From Haemaphysalis longicornis (Eukaryota > Arthropoda > Arachnida > Ixodida > Ixodidae): DNA of 64,000 nt. Made by a program: the position numbers and the translations under genes. This document shows positions 10,446-19,820 of this stretch, piece by piece (within the stretch, counting starts at the first letter, position 1; each line of letters opens with the position of its first letter). The notes beneath the pieces are model-generated. The model had not been told where the DNA came from, ran no database searches, and was given only the letters and a program-made list of their open reading frames with translations. The DNA lies in contig CM023457.1 of assembly GCA_013339765.2 (NCBI GenBank), positions 79,046,192 to 79,110,191 of the forward strand. Reading direction: 5' to 3'.

Positions 10446-11034
10446 CCTCGATGCCAGCGCTGCAGTACGGCAGTGACGCGCGTGAATCGAGGCAGCCGAC
10501 TTCAAGGTTTATAGAACCGCGTGGCCGTGCTCCACGTGCGTTCCAAGCAGAACGTGCAACCTAACTAGTGGAACAACCAATTTAGCCCTGGCCAATCCCC
10601 CCCTGTGGGTGCGTGCCAAAATATTTGAGGCCATCACCATCATCATCTTTAGTTGCTGTTGTCACGTGGTTTTTCATGTGCCGCCTGGAAGTGGTGCGGG
10701 CAACAGCAGGCGGCGGTTTTCTGCAGTAGATGCAGAATATCATTTGCTATCGAAAAACCAAGCGTCCATGAATTTTTTTAATGAAGGAACATTGTAAATA
10801 TCCCTTGTGTACTAATTTCCTGTCTTATACTTGCGTAATGTCTTGTTCTTGTTCACAAAGTTGACAAGTATGAACATATAAACCGGGCTTAGACGTTTAC
10901 CTTTAGTTGTATGTAAGACTATTGCGCAATATCTACTTGCGCCAGGAGTCTGAATCGAGTCACAGACAGACAGACAGACAGACAGACCAAAATTTCTGGG
11001 TTTAAGTAGCCCAAGAAAGACTATCGTCTTTAAA
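10446..11034. repeat. Interspersed repeat R, copy 2 (inverted relative to copy 1)
   Basis: This copy matches 1108-1620 in the opposite orientation. It includes GCAGTAGATGCAGAATATCA, a (CAGA)n tract at about 10960-10986 and AGAAAGACTATCGTCTTT at its end. It lies in PHKA intron 2, while copy 1 lies in intron 3, so the pair flanks exon 3 in inverted orientation. Confidence 0.62.
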
Positions 11035-11589
11035 AGAACAGCGCAGGTGCGGGTTCACCTAGTTTGGTCCGGTGGTGCTAAGGTTTGCTACGTTTTCTAG
11101 GCTTTACGATGTTCTTGCTAAGCTAGTATAAGTGCTGAGGAGTGACGCCAAGATTAACCGGATTTCACAAGGCTGTGCCAGTGCTTACCCCACACTGACA
11201 GCGGCTCCAAGGGGAAAACAAGCTATGTAGACCCCCGGCTATGCTGTTTCTCCAGCCTTTCACCACCATTGCAAGCTGCCCCAATATTTTTCGTTTTAGA
11301 ATCCCAAAAAGACTAGTACCCTTGAAATGATATCGTAAGAAGTGGGTATACGCTTGCGCCTACTGTGATCACACTCGAACAGGCTCCAATGACGGCTTCA
11401 CTGTTATAACAGTTTATCTGCGGTGGTGCACCCTTTACAGGGGACGCAGTTCTTTGTCTTTTTTTTGCTAACGCCACTGAACCTAGTTCATGCTTAAACA
11501 ACTTCACTTGCAATAAATTATGCCAATCTATATTGTGTGAAACCTCGTGAGGTACAAAACATAGTCCGCTTGTAGAAAATGTTCTGTCC

Positions 11590-12330
11590 ACCCGTGTAAA
11601 ATGGTATGAAATACCCCCAAGTTGGAGGTCTCTTACACCCTTTTTCTCAGTTGCCGGTCTTTTCTTATTTTTTTCTTACACCGTTTTATTAACACCGTTT
11701 TTCTTAGCTTCCAGCTCCCTAATTTGTAGCTTTACACCCTTTTGGGAAAAAGGGTGTTGAAATGACGAACACCCTTCCTGAAGGGTGTTGAGATGGCGGG
11801 GAATATTTGCTTTTGCATTTAATGAAATTCTGACTTATTGAACATAGTAGCTGCCTCGCGATCAAAACGTTTTTCCAAATCCGCGTGCTGATTTGCATAT
11901 GCTTACATTCAAATGCATAACTATGAAATTACCCCTAAAATATTTTATTTTTGCGACAAACTCATCAACACTATTGAGGTCTTTCCTCTGCTGGCTATAA
12001 AAGCCGGAAGAGCAGATTAATTTTTAAATGTACTCGCTGTCCCCATGCATCCCGTTGGTTTTCGTGCTCAATTCATTTGATGGTCAAGTGGGACTTGTGC
12101 GTGTTTAATGTGTCTGTCGTGGTGCACGTCTCGGCCCATCCACATCGACACGCGTAGCTGCGCTGCCCACTTCCTTATTTCAGTGTGTGAGAGAACCTTA
12201 CACCCTTTGGTAAGGTTGTTCACACGACCAATAATTTTTCATCCTAACACCCTTTCTTAGTCAAAACATCTTTTAATGTGTTCACCGTGGGACAAGATTC
12301 TTACACCCTGTGCGGCCAAAAATGGTGTCA
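11590..12330. repeat. Cluster of dispersed TTACACCCTTTT motifs
   Basis: About ten copies of ACACCCTTTT, ACACCGTTTT or their complements are scattered irregularly and on both strands. Examples are near 11635, 11680, 11697, 11735, 11752, 11770, 11782, 12200, 12246 and 12303. They are not a regular tandem array and hold no gene. A related motif (GGGTGTAACACCC) occurs near 16887. Confidence 0.5.
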
Positions 12331-13051
12331 GAAAGTTTATTGTGTAGGCCTTACAGCTCGTCTCATTCGTAAATTTCATCGTTACAGTCAAAAATTAGGT
12401 ACACTCAAAGTACACCCAGCTGCTGAGAATGCTGTCCTTTGAAAGCCTGCGTGGGGGGCAGCTTTGCAATGGGAGTACGCAGAAACGAAACGGATGGGTT
12501 TGTGGCTCGTGGTGTGCTCCTCATCGAACTATCCCTATTGTGAGCCATTTGCAAAACCGTGAACAGGGGGGGTATGTGTGAGTATGCGCTCACTGTGACT
12601 AGCAGAGAGCCGAAAATATGGGTATGATCACTGTGAATTTTGTAGTATGCGTATATTTACCAGCATTACATTAATAACTTTTCTACTTTCAAACAAAATT
12701 CTAGCCGTCCGATCTGACATGTCCAGCGGAATATTAGAACCCTGCTTGAGCTGCTTACTGCACTATACCGTTTATATGCAGTCTGGTTATCTACAGGAAC
12801 TCAATAGGATATTTGCAGCGGAGCAACCCGACACGCCACACATTTCTTGTTTGGGGTCAAGATGGTGCACATACATATTTTACATAAAAACAAAACAAAA
12901 GGGCATAATCGCCATGCTCGCTCTGCACATTCAATATAGCTCTAATGTTCTTATTCACACGCCATATGCGCTCCTCCGATATCAAGCATAAGAAGGTAGC
13001 GATTGACAAGCTGACTACCCACGGAGGGGAGCACGAGCCTCCGGCGCTCAC
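12331..13051. other. Unassigned intronic DNA
   Basis: This is AT-rich PHKA intron 2 sequence on the donor side of exon 2. No repeat or coding segment is recognised. Confidence 0.4.
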
Positions 13052-13204
13052 CTGTACTCCCCCAGCGGTGAGCTGGGCCAAGACGAGCAGAAAAACGGAG
13101 GTGGCATCGATCTGCAGGTGGCCGTAGTCGTTGTCTCCAACGCAGGTCTCCCCCGTGGAAACGTCGTACTTGGCGTGAAGGCTGTCGGTGCCACACTGGC
13201 TCTC
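13052..13204 (-). CDS. PHKA: PHKA, second coding exon
   Basis: The 51 codons include DSLHAKYDVSTGETCVGD and YGHLQIDATSVFLLVLAQLT, which align without gaps to the region after KLMRGLL in animal phosphorylase kinase alpha subunits. The acceptor is CGTCGCAG before 13204 and the donor is ACAG|GTGAGC after 13052. The exon is exactly 153 bases and is phase 0 at both ends. It continues the glucoamylase-like domain. It is separated from the first coding exon by a 2.9-kb intron holding MITEs and SINEs. The reading frame is intact. Confidence 0.93.
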
Positions 13205-13608
13205 CTGCGACGAGGCGCAAAAGGCGATATGTGGCAACGGCTTTACACGAAGCGCGCTGGCTCCCCAGAGGGCATCTAAAGTATGCCCGCTTGATTTATA
13301 AATATTCACGTTGAAATGCCAGAAATATGAGTAGACGGTATGGTAGCTGTACTTGCCTTACGGATAACGCTTTATGAAAATGGTACAATGTTGTTCCCGC
13401 AAGGCTCACAAAAAAATTGAATAAAATCATTCATGTTTCAGCATTATATGCCCCAAGATCCACACTGCACTGAATTCGCATGAATGCGCACTAGGCTGAG
13501 CCTAAGGGTGCTCCTACGGTTTGACCATGGAGGTCGTCGCACTGCGGGCACTCCCTACGAGGCCGACGTGAGACGTTGGCCGTCCACCTCCGGAGGGACC
13601 ACTGACAA

Positions 13609-13856
13609 TAGAGAGTTTTAGCATAGCGGCTCCCGTACGCTACGCTAAGGTTAGCGGGTAGCGGGACCGGACTGCGCATGCGCGCGCGGGGAGTGCGAGG
13701 AGGTTGCCCCTCAGCGGAGGGAAAGAGCGGGCATGGCGAAGGCAGGCCCCGCGGAACTAATCCACCCCACCGTGACGAATTTGCTCTCCCCAGTCGCGCC
13801 CCGCTACCCGCCGCCGTAGCGTTAGCGGACGGAGCACGCTGTGCTAAAACTCTCTA
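13609..13856. mobile_element. TA-flanked MITE of 248 bp
   Basis: The terminal inverted repeats are GAGAGTTTTAGCATAGCG on the left and GCTGTGCTAAAACTCTC on the right, bounded by TA dinucleotides at both ends. The subterminal GTACGCTACGCTAAGG and CCGTAGCGTTAGCGG also pair. Size, TA duplication and hairpin form fit a Tc1/mariner-type MITE. There is no coding region. It sits in PHKA intron 1. Confidence 0.8.
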
Positions 13857-13863
13857 ATTAAGG

Positions 13864-14100
13864 TACGTGCACACTAGCGTCGCCGTGCCGTGCCGCGCGC
13901 CACTTGTGGGATGACGCGCGAGTCACGTGCGCGCCAACCCGTTCCCGCTGCCCCACCGGAAAGCTCTCTGGAGAGTGAATGGCTGTACCACGTCACCACA
14001 GCGGCGGCGTGTTGATGCGGCCTTCAGCGACGGCGCGGGGCCACGCCGCTGGCGGCCGTCGGCAGGGCGGCACGGCAAGTTCGACGCTAGTGTGCACGTA
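13864..14100. mobile_element. TA-flanked MITE of 237 bp, back to back with the previous one
   Basis: The ends are perfect 19-base inverted repeats including the TA: TACGTGCACACTAGCGTCG and CGACGCTAGTGTGCACGTA. The interior is GC-rich and non-coding. It begins only seven bases after the preceding MITE. It is a different family from its neighbour because the termini share nothing but TA. Confidence 0.82.
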
Positions 14101-14624
14101 GCTTTGGGCCGCATCGACGCGCGGCGCTTACGGACAGGAGCAGGTCAGTGTCCGGCTTGAGACAAAAAGGAGCGGCTTTCTTCGACTGTTGGGTGGAGGT
14201 CACCACGTATGCACGTTGTCCGAACGCCCCTACCTCGGTCGGTGAGTATTGTACCCGGCCTTGCTGTTTCTTTTCTTTAACGTTTCCCCTTCCTTCACCG
14301 AGGGTATTTATGCAGTGCCCTTCGAGTGGAAGGGGGTCTTTTGCTTCCGAACTCACTGGAGGTCGCGGGTAAGAACCCGCGGCGCCGGCTGCACCCCGGC
14401 AAGCTTCTAAGTCCCAGGGCGAGCGACTTCTGTTCTTTTGTATATGCCCTGTAAATATTCCTGTACATAAACTGTACGCAGTTTGGAAACTGGACACAGC
14501 GGCGCATTCCTGGAGAAGGAGAAGTGCTGAACTTGGCGGCGTCTAGTCTCACGGCAGCCGTGAGAATTACCTCCGGGAAATTCTCACGGCAGCTTCCATA
14601 ACAGCTGGCTGGCCTAAACTTTCA
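14101..14624. other. Unassigned GC-rich intronic DNA
   Basis: A short imperfect inverted repeat around GTGAGAATTACCTCCGGGAA is present near 14558-14595 (CTCACGGCAG repeated on both sides). No gene is recognised. Confidence 0.4.
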
Positions 14625-14790
14625 TGAATAATATTACGTCCCAACATACCCTAACGTAGCAAAACCTCACTGAACCTAACGTAACCTAACTGAATGTGTC
14701 AAAACCTACTCAAATCCGGCAAAACTGCGACAAACCTAATCTAACCCAGGCCAAAGACACAGAACACAACCAATATTAAACTTAATTCAA
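14625..14790. repeat. Degenerate CCTAAC-rich tract
   Basis: AACCTAAC, ACCTAACGTAACCTAAC and AACCTAATCTAACCC words recur over about 150 bases. They resemble the arthropod telomere unit TTAGG (complement CCTAA), but the spacing is irregular and the tract is too degenerate to call telomeric. Confidence 0.4.
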
Positions 14791-14936
14791 CCCATTCTAG
14801 AAGTCCTGTGCGTCGATCTCTTGACATAGTAAATACCAGAGTAAGAAAAAGCTTTCAAAAATCGCGATCACCGAAGGATTCCGAAAGCTAAAAAAAACAT
14901 TGCAATGTCGGACTCGAACCTGAGCCTTGCAGTTTA

Positions 14937-15178
14937 AATTGATTGATTGATTGTGGGGTTTAACGCGCCGACGCAACGCAGGCGATGAGGCGCGCCGTAG
15001 TGGAGGACTCCGGATTAATTTTGACCACCTGGGGATCTTTAACGTGCGCCGAAATGTCGAACACACGGGCGTTTTTGCTTTTCGCCTCCATCAGAAAAGC
15101 GGCCGCCGCGGCCGGGAATCGAACCCGCGACCTCGTGCTCAGCAGCGCAACGCCTTAGCCACTGAGCCACCGCGGCGG
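14937..15178 (-). mobile_element. tRNA-derived SINE (Ruka-like), full-length copy
   Basis: On the minus strand it starts CCGCCGCGGTGGCTCAGTGG (A box TGGCTCAGTGG), has GGGTTCGATTCCCGGC as B box, then the family body (GGAGGCGAAAAGC, GTTAAAGATCCCCAGG, GGCGCGCCTCATCGCC) and a short (AATC)n tail at 14938-14952 on the plus strand. This is the best-preserved copy in the window. It lies in PHKA intron 1, in gene orientation. Confidence 0.9.
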
Positions 15179-15359
15179 GTCCTTGCAGTTTAAAACCAAG
15201 TACCATACCACAGCGCTACATGGGCAGCTGCAAACACGGCTTTTTAGGGAATATTTATCCCATAGAATCTCCGTGGTAGCGTCCTTAGCCAATGAGAGGC
15301 GACTGCTGTGAGAAATTTCTGATGGTAGTTCTCATGGTTGCCGTGATAATAGACACTGC

Positions 15360-15510
15360 ACCTGAAATTTATTGTGCTGTTTGGATCCCGTCTGCGGCGG
15401 CGGTATTTCTGATAGAAGCGAAACATTGAAATGATCGTGTGTCTGAGACCTCGGAGGACGTTAAAGATCCTTACGGGGTCTAAATTATTCTGCAGTCCTC
15501 CACTACAGGG
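15360..15510 (+). mobile_element. Degenerate Ruka-like SINE, opposite orientation
   Basis: Diverged family words appear in order on the plus strand: GCGGCGGTATTTCTGATAGA, ACGTTAAAGATCC and CAGTCCTCCACTAC. The tRNA head is nearly gone. It lies about 180 bases from the full-length copy and opposes it, so an intron 1 transcript could fold there. Confidence 0.55.
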
Positions 15511-16096
15511 AACTTCACAGCCGAGGTGAATCTTCCATGGCGTTACACCTTCCATATTTGAATTAAGTCCACACTAACCTACCGCTATAATGCGGTAGAC
15601 CACGCGCACGACTCGCCACCTCGGCCAAAAATAGATATAAAAGAAAACGCGCGAGTGACTCGGGAAGATATTTTGCTTAATACAGGGCTACGCTGTAACG
15701 TTGGCTGCCCTGCTCGAAAGGCATCACGCTATCCCGGGCCGCCAAACAATGAATTCACCCCTAACTCTTCCAGCCTGGCACTGAATAAAGTATATGGAAC
15801 CAGCATTCAAAAAGCATTCTGTTCTAAAAAGAAGTCTGAATACGAGCAGATTGCGCAAATCGCCCTGGTTAGGCGCAGAAAGACTTGGGATGAGTAAAAT
15901 TTGCGAAAGTGGCAGGAGCCACCCATGTTCTTTGCCCTTTGTCGAGAGCGTTAACGTTACCAGCATAAGTCGACATTATCTAATCCAAAAGCCGTGAAAC
16001 TAAGCACTTTATTGTGCAGACAGGCTTCCGGTAACGGCAAGATTACTCTAAACGTTGGAAACCACGCTTTCAAGAGTTGCGGGGTCCATCGCTTAC
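15511..16096. other. Unassigned DNA at the 5' end of PHKA intron 1
   Basis: No repeat or exon is recognised between the SINE relic and the donor at 16091-16096. Confidence 0.4.
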
Positions 16097-16414
16097 CTTG
16101 AATCGCTCCAGCTTGTCTGTTTGCAACATCATGGCTTTGAGCAGGCCGCGCATGAGCTTGACGGCGCGGTGCTCGAGCTCGTACGCCTTGGCCCGGTCCT
16201 CGTCGAGGTCGGCGTGCTTCTTGTACGCCATAGACAGGCCCCACATGGCGTACACGCAGTACACGTTGTCTCGGACCCAGGCGTGGTGGCCGCCGCACCT
16301 GTACCCCGGTATCAGGCCGCTCACGGGGTCCTGGTAGTCCACCACGGTGGCGTACAGCAGCTGCTCATAGTGGTCCAGGCGGTCTGTAGTAAAGCGCTTG
16401 AGACGGCGGGCCAT
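16097..16414 (-). CDS. PHKA: Phosphorylase b kinase regulatory subunit alpha, first coding exon
   Basis: This exon encodes the amino terminus of the large regulatory alpha subunit of phosphorylase kinase, the calcium- and cAMP-responsive cytosolic complex that activates glycogen phosphorylase. The 106 codons start at an ATG at 16414 and include AWVRDNVYCVYAMWGL, DEDRAKAYELE and KLMRGLL, which match the start of the glucoamylase-like (GH15-type) domain of animal alpha subunits. The alpha form is favoured over beta because AWVRDNVY is retained. The start is placed where vertebrate proteins start, within a few residues. The exon ends AAG|GTAAGC at 16097 in phase 0, which matches the next exon. 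No promoter is evident upstream. Confidence 0.93.
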
Positions 16415-17024
16415 GTCGGTTTGGCGAACAATGGCGTTCTCAGGATAAAAATCGCGCTGGTGGACGCTTTGTGCAAGTCCGCTCGAAGGAAGAGACGGTG
16501 AAGCGAATCTTTTCCTGCCGGAGGTCAGCCTAATATCTGGTGCTCGTGCTTAGCTAGAACTCCCTGCGCGAGGTGATCACGAGGTACGAAGACGACGAAC
16601 GGGATGATGATGATGGCGGTGACGGCGACGTGCTCTGTGAATGTAAAACGCAATAAAAACGGCTGCAGTAGCCAAAGCTGAGAAGTCTTTCTTACTGCCG
16701 TTTTAGCGGGTAAGCAATATTCAAACACAGAAAAAGTAACTGTCCGGGCTCTTAAGTTGGGTTAATTATTTGAGCGTTGTTTTTTCGATTATTTGATTTT
16801 GATCTATGATGAGTCAAAGAATTTGAGAGAGTCATGCATCTATGTACTGTTAAAAAAGGCCCAGCGAGAAATGTTTTGCAGGGGGTGTAACACCCTGCCG
16901 GTGAAAAAACTTTAATATAGATAATCTGCGCCCAAACAATATCTCATTCTCATTTTTACAATTAAATTTATTAATGAAGTGTGTAAAAAACATGGGCGGA
17001 AAACAAAATTAGCAGTGGCTTAGC
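16415..17024. other. Region upstream of the PHKA start codon
   Basis: This would hold the 5' leader or an upstream intron and the promoter. I see no clear TATA box, CpG-island-like stretch or initiator that I could defend. An inverted GGGTGTAACACCC motif lies near 16885-16899. Confidence 0.35.
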
Positions 17025-17195
17025 TCGGCTATACCAGGATATACGTAGCGTGATCTAAGGTTCAGCTGGTTATTCTTAGCTTTCCTGGTTGTCTAGGATT
17101 AGCTGATTATCACGCTTACTGCTGCTAAAACGTTTTCCAATCCAATCTAATCCAACCCAGTCCAGTCCGGTCCAGACCAGTCCAGTCACTGCACC
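17025..17195 (+). repeat. AATCC-array repeat (family Q), copy 1
   Basis: It reads CCAGGATATACGTAGCG, AAGGTTCAGCTGGTTATTCT, GTCTAGGATTAGCTGATTAT and then a run of CCAATC/CCAGTC pentamers at 17138-17190. The same order occurs at 52355-52540. It carries CCAAT words on the plus strand, as family G does on the minus strand. Confidence 0.6.
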
Positions 17196-17252
17196 TCGTG
17201 CATGCGCAGCACGGCTCTCCAGGAGCCACGCGAAACGGCTACCAAGCGGCTG

Positions 17253-18605
17253 AGATGATGATGATGATGGTAACTTTATTTTGCCCAAAACTGGGTGAAA
17301 GGAGGAGGGGGAAGTAGGAGCCCTCCTGAATTCCTACAATATTTTCAGGGGAAATATCATTCTCCCTCCCTTCTTCCATCCCTCCTTCTCTACTCTTTTT
17401 ACTGTCCCCCCTCTCGCTTCCGTTCGGCCGGTTGAGGTGTCGGCGAAACGCCAGACAGTTACCGGCCTCTATCTCCCCTTCCCCCACCCCCAACTACCAC
17501 TTCCTCCTCCTCCTCCCTCCCCATCAGATGGGGGCCTGCAGCCTTTGGGCGCGAGCGGCACCTTCGGCCAGTTGGACGACCTTAACCTGTATTTCGGGGT
17601 CGGAGCTATAAGCAAACAGGTCTCCCACTGCTCCGCACTGGTGATTCGTAAGCATGCTCGTATAGTTCGCGGCTGAGCATCACAAGCCCGAATCACGTGA
17701 GTGAGTGTGGCTCGCTGGGTACACCACTTGAATTGTTCTTTATAAAGGTCGGGATAAATGTGGCTCAATACTGCAGGATTGGAAAAGGCATTAGCCTGCA
17801 GCTGACGCCAGGCTACAGATTGACATCTGTTGAGGGTGGGATGCGCTGCGGGATAGTTCTGGCGCTCTATACGATAGTGCTGAGCGATGTCCCGGTAGGT
17901 CACCAGCCTGTCCTTACGGCCCCCTGGTCCGAGCCAGCAGCGTCGTCAGGGCAATCCCGGGAGCTGAAACCTCGGGCCGCCTGGTGTGCTAGCTCTTTGC
18001 CTGGGAGAGATGCATGGGCCGGTGTCCAGATTATTTGCACGTTGCGCATACGAGTGGCTTGGACGGAGCGTAAGATGCGTAGGGTGGTATTAGAGATCCT
18101 GCCAATGTCGCAATTCCGGAGAGCTGTTTTAGAGTCACTCACTATGGTTTTAGCCATAGGAGAGGCGTAGTTGGTTCAAATAGAGGCGGATGCCAGAGAG
18201 TTGCCTTTAGCATCTGTTGCCACGATGGCCATGGCGCGCGTAGGGTGGTAATCAGCGGCGTCAACATAGCATATATCAGGGTCATCTCTGAAAAGCTGGT
18301 GCAGGGCAGACGCTAGGGCATGGCGGCGATCTTGGTGGTGTACCGGGTGCATGTTTCTGGGTATTGGGGAGACGTAGATGGCCTTTTGAATGTCAGTAGG
18401 TAGCGAAGTCTTGGTTCCATGTTGGCTGGCGTACGGAATGCCTAGTTTCTGGAGTAGAAGGCGTCCTGTGTGACTGCTAGATAATCGCTGGTATTGTGCT
18501 GTGCGCTGTGCTTCTACAAGTTCCATTAGACTATTATGAATACCCATAGCCATGCAGCGTTCGGTGGATGCCGTGATGGGAATGCCCGCGGCCTGTTTGT
18601 AGGCT
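17253..18605 (-). mobile_element. I-clade-like LINE, 3' half, decayed
   Basis: The element is on the minus strand, split over three frames. Frame 18176-18553 has MAMGIHNSLMELVEAQRTAQ, SPIPRNMHPVHHQDRRHA and CYVDAADYHP (RNase H start). Frame 17900-18157 has TIVSDSKTAL and VQIIWTPAHASLPG (RNase H catalytic regions). Frame 17469-17903 has TYRDIAQHYRIERQNYPAAH and a Cys/His tail, FKWCTQRATLTHVIRAC. The 3' end is a (TGATGA)n tract near 17253. The 5' end is lost near 18605. Confidence 0.8.
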
Positions 18606-18699
18606 TTGCGTATTATGCAGTCAGTTTTACATTGTTCAGCTTTTTTTGAGGCAGAGGTCCGGCGCAGCGTCAGACTTGGCTACTATGCAACGGAGGCGC

Positions 18700-18888
18700 A
18701 CAGCTGTGCACGTACCGGCGCCAGAGCGTCTGCCGCGGCTATGACGTCACTCCTCTGGAATGCACAGACCGGCGAATGTGCAGACCCAATTCTCTACACA
18801 CCCGTACTCCAATTAGATTTGAATACAACCCAATTTAATCCAATTCAATCCAATTCAAATCTAATCAAATCCAATCCAGTGCTGGACT
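18700..18888 (-). repeat. Partial family G repeat, inverted
   Basis: GTCTGCCGCGGCTATGACGT is the complement of the family G word GCGTCATAGCCGCGGCAGAC. It is followed by a run of CCAATT/CCAATC pentamers at 18825-18885, the complement of the GATTGG array. Both ends of the family are missing. Confidence 0.55.
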
Positions 18889-19372
18889 GGGTTCCTGGTC
18901 ACGCAGGCGTCCCGGGCAACGAAGCTGGCGCATCAGGTCTCCCGTGCTCCGTCCCAACCGGGAGACTCGGAGACGCCCTGGCCAACCCCTTTCCACCCAC
19001 CCACGCAGGCGCGACAAGCCCGTCTACATCGACGCCAGACTGTGCACGAGTTAGTCAGCAATAGGCAGACTCTACCGTCTTCATCTCACCTCTTACCCCG
19101 GGCAGATGCTTGTTTATCTCCGGCAAGCGCAAACGGACAGCCTTCCAACCCCGACACATACTACATCGACTAGAAGGGCCATCACGAAGCCCTGCACACG
19201 GTGCTCTAAGTGGTTCTTGGCTTCGCATACACGCCGCAATGTTCTTTGGGACTGGTTCTGCTTCGAAACCATCACTCCTCAACTCATCTTAAATCCCTTT
19301 CACCTCCTCCCTCTTCTCTCCAAGACTGGCTCGCGCCGCTGGAGGGACCGGACCGATCGGCCTGGTGGTGAG
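18888..19372 (+). mobile_element. LINE 3' fragment with RNase H end
   Basis: On the plus strand it encodes LDWVPGHAGVPGNEAGASG, the last conserved block of a LINE RNase H, and then a decayed C-terminal tail ending SLQDWLAPLEGPDRSAWW. It is truncated on the 5' side where the CCAAT array abuts. On its 3' side it ends at a family K MITE. It is a pseudogene fragment. Confidence 0.65.
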
Positions 19373-19820
19373 TGATGATATCAATATCATCAAAATCTTC
19401 GAACAAATAACAGAGATATTGAAGAAAACGTGTGAAGCAGTCGCGACCCCCTAGCCAATTTCCCGCAACTTCTCTATGACGTCACGGAATCTTGTTTGTG
19501 CGATTGGCAGCCGCCCAACTGAGCTGTCGTGAAGACACATGACTGTTCGTCTGTAATGGGGCCTCTAGTTCCATTTGACCACATCACTTGAATGCTAACG
19601 TGCAGTTAACGCACTGAAAATTATGTTTTATTGTTGGCCCGTATGACGTCATTCTTGCTCATAACACGTCACTGTGGCGCAAAATTTGAAATTTTTTATA
19701 TACTTTTTGCTTTTTTTTCGTTAAAAACATCTTTTGTGGCTGTAATGGGGCTGAGTGAGATACTGAATCCTAGTTCTTTCATATTAAACGAAGTTGTATT
19801 TTCTCTTCATGGCTCTTTAA
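19373..19820. mobile_element. TTAA-flanked MITE, family K, copy 2, one end missing
   Basis: This copy is inverted relative to copy 1. Landmarks are ATCTTCGAACAAATAAC, AATTTCCCGCAACTTC and AACTGAGCTGTCG, and it ends TTTCTCTTCATGGCTCTTTAA with TTAA at 19817-19820. The first 70 or so bases expected at the other end are missing, where it meets the LINE fragment. Confidence 0.75.

Noticed and set aside
14625..14790. Interstitial telomere array
   Set aside because: CCTAA words are irregular and mixed with CAAAACC. The tract is too degenerate to claim telomeric origin.
16055..16501. 148-codon plus-strand frame opposite PHKA exon 1
   Set aside because: It is antisense to a well-supported exon and shows no domain.
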